A stretch of DNA of 5,959 nt from contig JASHRZ010000382.1 of assembly GCA_030037055.1 (NCBI GenBank), positions 1 to 5,959 on the forward strand, given 5' to 3'. The first letter of the stretch is position 1. The number at the start of each line of letters is the position of its first letter. The DNA is from Alphaproteobacteria bacterium. GTDB lineage: Bacteria > Pseudomonadota > Alphaproteobacteria > ATCC43930 > CGMCC-115725. Below the pieces are notes generated by a model that was given only the letters and a program-made list of their open reading frames with translations, did not search any database and was not told the DNA's origin. Positions 1-4,495 of this stretch are shown here, one piece after another. Position numbers and translations under genes: made by a program.

Positions 1-1
1 G

Positions 2-586
2 CAGGCCTGGCCGCTCGAGGTGAGCGATCCCGTTGCCGTCGAGCGCGTCTTCGCCGAAATCGCCCGGCGCTGGGGACGCCTCGATGTGCTCGTCAACAGC
101 GCCGGCATCGCCATCCGCAAGCCCGCGCTCGAGCTCGCGCCCGCGGATTGGGAGCGCGTGATGGCGGTCAACGTCACTGGCTCCTTCCTCTGCGCGCGCG
201 AAGCAGCGCGGCACATGCTGGTCCACGGCGCCGGCCGCATTGTCAACATCGCGTCGATCATGGGCTTCTCCGGCGGCATTTATCCCAACGTCGCCTACCA
301 GACCTCGAAAGGGGCGGTGGTCAATCTGACGCGCGCGCTCGCGGTCGAATGGGCGCGCCAGGGCATCCGCGTCAACGCCGTGGCGCCGACCTATATTCGC
401 ACACCGCTCACCGCCCAGCTGCTGCAGCAGCCGGAGGCGGTTGCGGAGATCGAGCGGCGCACGCCGATGGGCCGCATCGGCGAGCCCGCCGACATCGTCG
501 GCGCCGTGCTCTATCTGGCGAGCCGCGCCTCGGCGCTGGTGACCGGTCATACGCTGCCGGTCGATGGCGGGTTCCTGGCGCAATAG
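2..586 (+). CDS. Short-chain dehydrogenase/reductase (SDR), 5'-truncated by window edge
   Basis: C-terminal three quarters of a classical SDR, an NAD(P)-dependent cytosolic oxidoreductase. The frame is open to the left edge and the glycine-rich TGxxxGIG nucleotide-binding motif is missing, so the gene starts upstream; the GTG at 20 is an internal valine. Numbering residues from that GTG, the sequence shows VLVNSAG (NNAG-type motif, 24-30), the catalytic tetrad Asn51 (in VNVTG), Ser79 (in IASIMG), Tyr93 and Lys97 (YQTSK), the NAVAPTYIRT segment near 119-128 that follows the active site, and the usual C-terminal DGG motif (181-183). Substrate is not readable; relatives are called 3-oxoacyl-ACP reductase, gluconate 5-dehydrogenase or sugar/polyol dehydrogenase, and these labels are interchangeable at this level. 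The acidic residue normally Asp in the DVSD strand is Glu here (PLEVSDP). It lies 39 bases before moaD on the same strand; a functional link to it is not evident. Confidence 0.9.
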   Translation, partial: QAWPLEVSDPVAVERVFAEIARRWGRLDVLVNSAGIAIRKPALELAPADWERVMAVNVTGSFLCAREAARHMLVHGAGRIVNIASIMGFSGGIYPNVAYQTSKGAVVNLTRALAVEWARQGIRVNAVAPTYIRTPLTAQLLQQPEAVAEIERRTPMGRIGEPADIVGAVLYLASRASALVTGHTLPVDGGFLAQ

Positions 587-625
587 TGGTTGAAATGACC
601 CGCGCGGTGCCATAGGTGAGAAGCC

Positions 626-877
626 ATGAAGCTGCTTTATTTCGCCTGGCTGCGCACCAAGATCGGGATTGCCGAAGAGCGCATCGACCCGCCGGCCGGC
701 GTCACCACGGTGGCGGCCCTGCTCGACTGGCTGAGAACCCGCGGCCCCGGTTTCGCCGAGGCGCTCAAGGACGCCAAGACGGTGCGCGTGGCGGTCAACC
801 AGGAATATGTCGGCTGGGACCATGCGGTGCGGTCCGGCGACGAGGTGGCGCTGTTTCCGCCGGTGACCGGAGGCTGA
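626..877 (+). CDS. moaD: Molybdopterin synthase small (sulfur-carrier) subunit MoaD
   Basis: Ubiquitin-fold sulfur carrier of molybdenum cofactor synthesis. Its C-terminal glycine is adenylated and converted to a thiocarboxylate (by MoeB and a sulfurtransferase in known systems), then donates sulfur in the MoaE active site to turn cyclic pyranopterin monophosphate into molybdopterin. At 83 residues the length is typical. It shows the N-terminal beta strand MKLLYFAWLR, a central helix (VAALLDWL), the pre-terminal strand GDEVALFPPVTGG and the obligatory terminal Gly82-Gly83. The start ATG at 626 is preceded by AGGTGAG at 614-620 with 5 bases of spacing. moaE follows after 3 bases, and the two products form the heterotetrameric synthase, so co-translation makes sense. 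No other moa, moe or mob gene is in the window. Confidence 0.95.
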   Translation: MKLLYFAWLRTKIGIAEERIDPPAGVTTVAALLDWLRTRGPGFAEALKDAKTVRVAVNQEYVGWDHAVRSGDEVALFPPVTGG

Positions 878-880
878 GCC

Positions 881-1333
881 ATGATCCGCGTCCAGCGCGG
901 GGATTTCGATGTCGGCGCCGAGCTCGAGGCGCTCACCCGCGGCAAGACCGGTATCGGCGGGCTCGCCAGCTTCATCGGCCTGGTGCGCGACCTCGCCGGC
1001 GAGCGGCGCATCGGCGCCATGACGCTCGAACATTATCCCGGCATGACGGAGCGCGCGCTCGCCGAGATCGAGGCCGAGGCGCGCCAGCGCTGGCCGCTGG
1101 AGGCGGTGCTGATCATCCACCGCTACGGCCGGCTCGAGCCCGGCGAGCGCATCGTACTGGTCGCCACCGCTTCGGCGCATCGCCAGGCAGCCTTCGACAG
1201 CTGCCAGTTCCTGATCGACTGGCTCAAGACCAAGGCGCCATTCTGGAAGCTCGAAGAGACGCCGGAAGGTCCCCGCTGGGTTGACGCCCAGGCCAGCGAC
1301 GACAACGCCGCCAAGCGCTGGATCGGCGAGTAG
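881..1333 (+). CDS. moaE: Molybdopterin synthase catalytic (large) subunit MoaE
   Basis: Catalytic subunit of molybdopterin synthase, which places two sulfurs from MoaD thiocarboxylate onto cyclic pyranopterin monophosphate in the cytosol. It has 150 residues, the usual length. The family signatures are present in order: GGLASFIGLVRD (26-37), LEHYPGM (49-55), IIHRYGRLEPGE (78-89), ASAHR (97-101) and the C-terminal DWLKTKAPFWKLE (113-125). By alignment from memory with E. coli MoaE (offset of three), Arg36, His100, Arg101, Lys116 and Lys123 correspond to E. coli Arg39, His103, Arg104, Lys119 and Lys126, so the active site looks intact. The start ATG at 881 has GGAGG at 869-873, 7 bases upstream and inside the end of moaD. 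It converges with the crotonase gene on the other strand, 37 bases away. Confidence 0.96.
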   Translation: MIRVQRGDFDVGAELEALTRGKTGIGGLASFIGLVRDLAGERRIGAMTLEHYPGMTERALAEIEAEARQRWPLEAVLIIHRYGRLEPGERIVLVATASAHRQAAFDSCQFLIDWLKTKAPFWKLEETPEGPRWVDAQASDDNAAKRWIGE

Positions 1334-1343
1334 CCGCCGCGCG

Positions 1344-1362
1344 CGCCGCGCGAAGCGCGACG
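1344..1362. terminator. Possible weak hairpin between convergent moaE and crotonase genes
   Basis: The 37-base convergent gap holds CGCGC (1347-1351), loop GAA, GCGCG (1355-1359), extended by two more pairs (1344-1345 with 1361-1362) across one mismatch. It could end transcription from either side, but there is no T-run on either strand, and short hairpins arise easily in sequence this G+C-rich. Structure seen; role inferred and weak. Confidence 0.2.
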
Positions 1363-1370
1363 GAGCGGGC

Positions 1371-2141
1371 TCAGCGATCGGCCGCGCCGTGGCGTCCGGC
1401 GCCCTTGGCGAAGCGCAATGCGCCCGCGCGCGACTCGCCGCTGGCCTTCACCGTCTCGCCGCGCCGGAATTCGTTGGCCATCGCCGCGGCGAGGTCGTGG
1501 TCCCATTGCTCATAGGCCGAGAGCCGGTCGCTCCTGAGGCAGATCTGCGGCAGCGCGGCGAGATCGCGGGCGAGCGCCTCGGCCGCCCTGCGCGTGGCCC
1601 CTGCCGGCACGACGCGATTGGCGAGCCCGATCGCCAGCGCCTCCGCCGCGCCCACCGGCCGGCCGGTGAGGATCATGTCGAGAGCGCGGCCCTGCCCGAT
1701 GAGCCGCGGCAGCCGCACCGTGCCGCCATCGATGAGCGGCACGCCCCACCGCCGGCAGAACACGCCGAACACGGCATTCTCCTCGGCGACGCGCAGATCG
1801 CACCACAAGGCGAGCTCGAGCCCGCCCGCGACCGCGTGGCCCGCGACCGCGGCGATCACCGGCTTCTTCAGCAGCAGCCGCGTCGGCCCCATGGGCCCGA
1901 TCCCGTCGGGCTTCGCCCAGCGGCTGCCGGCTTCCGTCGCTGCCACCTTGAGATCGAAGCCCGCGCAGAACGTGCCGTGCGCGCCGTAGAGCACGCCAAC
2001 CTTGGCCCTCTCGTCCGCATCGAAAGCGAGGAAGGCGTCGGCCAGAAGCTGCGCCATCGCCGGATTTACCGCGTTCCGCGCCTCGGGCCGGTCGATGATC
2101 ACCGTGGTGATCGGTCCGTCCTTCTCGACACGAATGCTCAT
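1371..2141 (-). CDS. Crotonase (enoyl-CoA hydratase/isomerase)-family protein
   Basis: Crotonase-fold protein of 256 residues, expected to bind an acyl-CoA thioester in the cytosol. The fold marks are clear: IIDRPEARNAV (15-25), the first oxyanion-hole segment FCAGFDLK (58-65), the second with AVAGGLELALWCDLRVA (103-119), and GVPLIDGGTVRLPRLIG (133-149). Glu109 sits at the position of the first catalytic glutamate of rat enoyl-CoA hydratase (Glu144). The second one (Glu164, 20 residues on) is Cys129 here, in the segment VFCRRWG. A protein without it is unlikely to be an ordinary hydratase; isomerase, hydrolase, lyase or another reaction is possible and the substrate cannot be named. Start ATG at 2141 has GGGAG at 2151-2147 (minus strand), spacing 5. 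It follows the branched-chain aminotransferase gene by 39 bases on the same strand, so it may act on acyl-CoAs from branched-chain amino acids; this is inference. Confidence 0.9.
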   Translation of the reverse strand: MSIRVEKDGPITTVIIDRPEARNAVNPAMAQLLADAFLAFDADERAKVGVLYGAHGTFCAGFDLKVAATEAGSRWAKPDGIGPMGPTRLLLKKPVIAAVAGHAVAGGLELALWCDLRVAEENAVFGVFCRRWGVPLIDGGTVRLPRLIGQGRALDMILTGRPVGAAEALAIGLANRVVPAGATRRAAEALARDLAALPQICLRSDRLSAYEQWDHDLAAAMANEFRRGETVKASGESRAGALRFAKGAGRHGAADR

Positions 2142-2143
2142 GA

Positions 2144-2173
2144 TCGCTCCCGCAGGTGAGGTGCCCGGAGCGA
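2144..2173 (-). promoter_or_regulatory. Hairpin that can hide the Shine-Dalgarno of the crotonase gene
   Basis: In the 39-base gap between the aminotransferase stop and the crotonase start, the minus-strand message reads TCGCTCC, a 16-base loop, then GGAGCGA, a perfect 7-bp stem. The 3' arm covers four of the five bases of the GGGAG Shine-Dalgarno, and the stem ends 2 bases before the ATG. The 5' arm starts 7 bases after the ilvE stop, close enough for a ribosome terminating there to melt it. The pairing is seen in the sequence; translational coupling is inference. Confidence 0.4.
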
Positions 2174-2180
2174 CAGCTGC

Positions 2181-3200
2181 CTAGCCTACGGGCATCATCC
2201 AGCCATGCCGGTCGGCGATCTTGCCGTACTGGATGCCCTGGATCTCCTCATAGAGCCGCTGCAGCGTCTTTCCCGGCCTGTCCTCCGGCCCGAAGCGCAG
2301 CGTCTCATCGCCGCGCGTAATCGACGAAATCGGCGTGATCACCGCGGCGGTGCCGCAGGCGCCGATCTCGACGAAATTCTCGATCTCGTCCCAGCGCACC
2401 GGCCGGTGCTCGACCTTGAGGCCGAGATCGGCGGCGATGACCCTGAGGCTGTCATTGGTGATGCTTTCCAGGATTGAAGTCGATTTCGGCGTCACGTAGC
2501 GGCCGTCGCTTGTGATGCCGATGAAGTTCGAGGTGCCGAATTCGTCGATCAGGCTGTGCGTCGCGGAATCGAGATAGAGCGAAACGGGAAAGCCTTTCGC
2601 CTTGACCTCGATATCGCCGATCAGGCCGGCGGCGTAGTTGCCGGCGGCCTTGACGTGGCCGACGCCATGTGGCGCAGCGCGGTCATACGCCTCCTGGACA
2701 TAGGCGCGCACCGGCACCATGCCGTCCTTGTAATAGGGACCGACCGGCATGGCGAAGACGACAAATGCATAGTCGTCGCTGGGATGGACACCAATGACTG
2801 CGCTGGTGCCGATGAGCAGCGGCCGGACATAGAGCGTCGCGCCGGTTCCGAAGGGCGGAACATAGGCGTCGTTCTGGGCGACGATCATGCGAACGGTGTC
2901 GACAAACAGGCTTTCGGGCGGCGGCACCATGGCCAGCCGCTCGGCCGTCATGATCATGCGCCGGGCGTGAGCGTCGGGCCGGAAGCAGGCGACCCGACCG
3001 CTGGTCTGCCGGAACGCCTTCAGCCCCTCAAAGCATGCCTGGCCGTAGTGCAGACAGGTGGCGGCGATGTGCAGCGACAGGCTCGCGCCGGAGCACAGCT
3101 CGATCGCCGACCAGGTGCCGTGGCGGAAATCGGCCCTGGCGTAAACGCCGGTGTCGAGGTAGCGAAATCCCAGATCTTTCCACGAGATCGTCGTGTCCAT
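2181..3200 (-). CDS. ilvE: Branched-chain amino acid aminotransferase (PLP fold-type IV)
   Basis: Class IV aminotransferase that exchanges the amino group between leucine, isoleucine or valine and 2-oxoglutarate: the last step of their synthesis, or the first of their breakdown. Of 339 residues, the marks are AATCLHYGQACFEGLKAF (46-63), a FRPDAHARRM segment with probable phosphate-binding Arg81, the PLP-anchoring lysine Lys184 in GHVKAAGNYAAGL (181-193), Glu220 in DEFGTSNF, SILESITNDSL (242-252) and ACGTAAVITPI (281-291). The C-terminal GIQYGKIADRHGW (322-334) and the LHYGQ motif match the branch common in Bacteroidetes, Firmicutes and eukaryotes more than the E. coli IlvE type. Start ATG at 3200 has GGAAGAGG at 3213-3206 with 5 bases spacing. 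Sampled blocks are about 57-67% G+C, lower than neighbours. It is transcribed divergently from a MarR gene across 93 bases, so it is a likely target of that regulator. Confidence 0.93.
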   Translation of the reverse strand: MDTTISWKDLGFRYLDTGVYARADFRHGTWSAIELCSGASLSLHIAATCLHYGQACFEGLKAFRQTSGRVACFRPDAHARRMIMTAERLAMVPPPESLFVDTVRMIVAQNDAYVPPFGTGATLYVRPLLIGTSAVIGVHPSDDYAFVVFAMPVGPYYKDGMVPVRAYVQEAYDRAAPHGVGHVKAAGNYAAGLIGDIEVKAKGFPVSLYLDSATHSLIDEFGTSNFIGITSDGRYVTPKSTSILESITNDSLRVIAADLGLKVEHRPVRWDEIENFVEIGACGTAAVITPISSITRGDETLRFGPEDRPGKTLQRLYEEIQGIQYGKIADRHGWMMPVG

Positions 3201-3240
3201 CGCGGCCTCTTCCGCTCGCTCCGATCAGGGTTCTGGTCCA

Positions 3241-3262
3241 TTATGGCCCCAACGGCCCATAA
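3241..3262. promoter_or_regulatory. 22-bp imperfect palindrome, candidate MarR operator
   Basis: TTATGG (3241-3246) and CCATAA (3257-3262) are perfect inverted arms. Counting ten bases from each end around a central AA (3251-3252), 8 of 10 positions pair. It lies centrally in the 93-base divergent gap between ilvE and the MarR gene. MarR dimers bind palindromes of about this size, often between their own gene and a divergent target. The dyad is seen; binding by the neighbouring MarR protein is inferred. Confidence 0.45.
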
Positions 3263-3270
3263 CGTGTAAC
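3241..3270 (+). promoter_or_regulatory. Possible promoter of the MarR/two-component operon
   Basis: On the plus strand TTATGG (3241-3246), an 18-base spacer and TGTAAC (3265-3270; four of six -10 consensus bases) could form a weak sigma-70 promoter with a start near 3277 and a leader of about 17 bases. The -35 match is poor and coincides with one palindrome arm, which would allow autorepression. No clear Shine-Dalgarno precedes the ATG at 3294. Weak evidence. Confidence 0.2.
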
Positions 3271-3292
3271 AGCTTCGGTGAAAATAAGTCAA
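3263..3292 (-). promoter_or_regulatory. Candidate promoter of the aminotransferase/crotonase operon
   Basis: Read on the minus strand, TTGACT (3292-3287) is one base off the consensus -35 box. After an 18-base spacer comes TACACG (3268-3263), a poor -10 with three of six consensus bases. Transcription would start near 3256, inside the palindrome at 3241-3262, the usual place for a repressor to act. The -35 box is good, the -10 weak; the start is not proven. Confidence 0.3.
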
Positions 3293-3293
3293 T

Positions 3294-3788
3294 ATGCCTG
3301 ACGTAAAATCCGCCGCCAATTTATTGTTTCTGCGCGAGGAGGAGCTGCGCCAAGGGATCGAGCTTCTCTATTACGCCTATCGCGACTTCACCGCCGAGCC
3401 CGACGCCATGCTGGCGCGCTACGGCTTCGGCCGCGCCCATCACCGGGTCATCTATTTCGTCGGCCGGTACCCGCAAATGAGTGTCAGCGACCTGCTGGGC
3501 ATCTTGCGCATCACCAAGCAGAGTCTGAGCCGCGTGTTGGGGCAGCTGGTGCGCCAGGGCTTCATCCAGCAGCGGCCGGGAAGCCGCGACCGACGGCAGC
3601 GTCTGCTCGAGCTCACCGAAAAGGGCATCGAGCTCGAGCGGCAGCTCTCGGAGAATCAGCGCCAGCGCATCGCCAAGGCCTATCGCGAGGCCGGCGCACA
3701 GGCGGTCGAGGGCTTCCGCAAGGTCATGCTCGGCATCATCGGCGGCGAGGCCGACCGCCGCCGCTTCGAGCGCGGCCCGACGCGCTGA
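3294..3788 (+). CDS. MarR-family winged-helix regulator, PetP-like
   Basis: Dimeric DNA-binding regulator of 164 residues, normal for MarR. The winged helix-turn-helix runs from about 64 to 111: VSDLLGIL, then a recognition helix ITKQSLSRVLGQLVRQGF (73-90), then the wing RPGSRDRRQRLLELTEKG with the typical D-R pair at 99-100. Long helices before and after (LLFLREEELRQGIELLYYAYRD region; 112-148) would form the dimer interface. The segments LLFLREEELRQGIE, DFTAEPD and YGFGRAHHR resemble PetP of Rhodobacter capsulatus as I remember it, and the next gene resembles PetR, so this looks like the alphaproteobacterial petP-petR arrangement; orthology is not proven. The ATG at 3294 lacks a good Shine-Dalgarno, but the conserved block begins at residue 10, so it is the natural start. 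Likely acts on the palindrome at 3241-3262 and so on ilvE and itself. Ligand unknown. Confidence 0.9.
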   Translation: MPDVKSAANLLFLREEELRQGIELLYYAYRDFTAEPDAMLARYGFGRAHHRVIYFVGRYPQMSVSDLLGILRITKQSLSRVLGQLVRQGFIQQRPGSRDRRQRLLELTEKGIELERQLSENQRQRIAKAYREAGAQAVEGFRKVMLGIIGGEADRRRFERGPTR

Positions 3789-3799
3789 GCGCTTCGGTG

Positions 3800-3811
3800 T
3801 ATACTGCCGGC
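3800..3811 (+). promoter_or_regulatory. TATACT box, possible internal promoter of the response regulator
   Basis: TATACT (3800-3805) is one base off the -10 consensus and is 6 bases before the ATG at 3812, so transcription from it would begin at or next to the start codon, giving a leaderless message. The same ATG has no Shine-Dalgarno, which fits. No recognisable -35 box is found 16-18 bases upstream, so this may be chance. Confidence 0.25.
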
Positions 3812-4495
3812 ATGGACGGCACCGAGCCGCATCTCCTGGTGGTCGACGACGATGCACGGCTGCGCGAGCTGCTGCGCCGCTATCTCACCGACCAGGGCTT
3901 CCGCGTCACCGTGGCCGCCGACGCGATCGAGGCGCGCGCCAGGCTGGCCAGCTTCGCTTTCGACCTGTTGGTGCTCGACGTGATGATGCCCGGCGAGAGC
4001 GGGCTCGACCTCACCCGGAGCTTGCGCGCGGCGAGCCGCATTCCGATCCTGCTGCTGACGGCGATGGCCGAGCCGGAGGATCGCATCAACGGCCTCGAGC
4101 GCGGCGCCGACGACTACCTCGGCAAGCCGTTCGAGCCGCGCGAGCTGGTCCTGCGCGTGCGCAACATCCTGCAGCGCGTGCCGCAGCCGCAGCTCGGCGG
4201 CGCCGAGCTCCGCTTCGGCGCCTGCCGCTTCGATCTCGCGCGCGGCGAGCTCTATCGCGGCGGCGACGCCGTGCATCTCACCGCGGCGGAAACGGCGCTG
4301 CTGCTGGCGCTCGCCCGCCGCGCCGGCGAGCCGGTGTCGCGCGAGGCGTTGTCCGAGGAGGCGCAGTTCAGCGGCAATGTCCGCACCGTCGACGTGCAGA
4401 TGACCCGACTTCGGCGCAAGATCGAGCGCGATCCGAAATTCCCGCGCTACCTCCAGACGGTACGCGGCACCGGCTATGTCCTCAAGCCAGATTGA
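3812..4495 (+). CDS. OmpR/PhoB-type response regulator, PetR-like
   Basis: Two-domain cytosolic response regulator of 227 residues. The receiver domain (about 7-122) has the acidic pair Asp12-Asp13 in VVDDD, phospho-acceptor Asp56 in LLVLDVMMPGESG, switch Thr83 in ILLLTA and Lys105 in LGKPFEPREL, all intact. The C-terminal winged-helix DNA-binding domain (about 130-226) shows LTAAETALLLAL, recognition helix RTVDVQMTRLRRKIE (191-205) and the closing hairpin LQTVRGTGYVL. It is probably phosphorylated by the kinase encoded next, which overlaps it by 20 bases, and it follows the MarR gene by 23 bases. In R. capsulatus the similar PetR lies upstream of the cytochrome bc1 genes and is needed for growth by photosynthesis and respiration; no bc1 gene is visible here. 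I chose the ATG at 3812 because the domain begins right after it; a GTG at 3797 would add five residues (MYTAG). Neither has a good Shine-Dalgarno. Confidence 0.94.
   Translation: MDGTEPHLLVVDDDARLRELLRRYLTDQGFRVTVAADAIEARARLASFAFDLLVLDVMMPGESGLDLTRSLRAASRIPILLLTAMAEPEDRINGLERGADDYLGKPFEPRELVLRVRNILQRVPQPQLGGAELRFGACRFDLARGELYRGGDAVHLTAAETALLLALARRAGEPVSREALSEEAQFSGNVRTVDVQMTRLRRKIERDPKFPRYLQTVRGTGYVLKPD

Noticed and set aside
20..586. GTG at 20 as a true start of the SDR gene
   Set aside because: The frame is open to the left edge, and the N-terminal nucleotide-binding motif that every classical SDR needs would be missing. The gene is cut by the window.
590..618. TTGAAA at 590-595 as the -35 box of a moaD promoter
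   Set aside because: Nothing resembling a -10 box is found 16-18 bases downstream; that place is occupied by the Shine-Dalgarno of moaD.
1281..2159. Plus-strand open frame of about 290 codons opposite the crotonase gene
   Set aside because: The translation is rich in Arg, Ala, Pro and His with no domain, and it starts inside moaE. It is a G+C-driven shadow of the real minus-strand gene.
2556..3269. Long plus-strand open frame opposite ilvE
   Set aside because: It lies antisense to a clearly functional aminotransferase, has no recognisable domain and is explained by the high G+C of the third codon positions.
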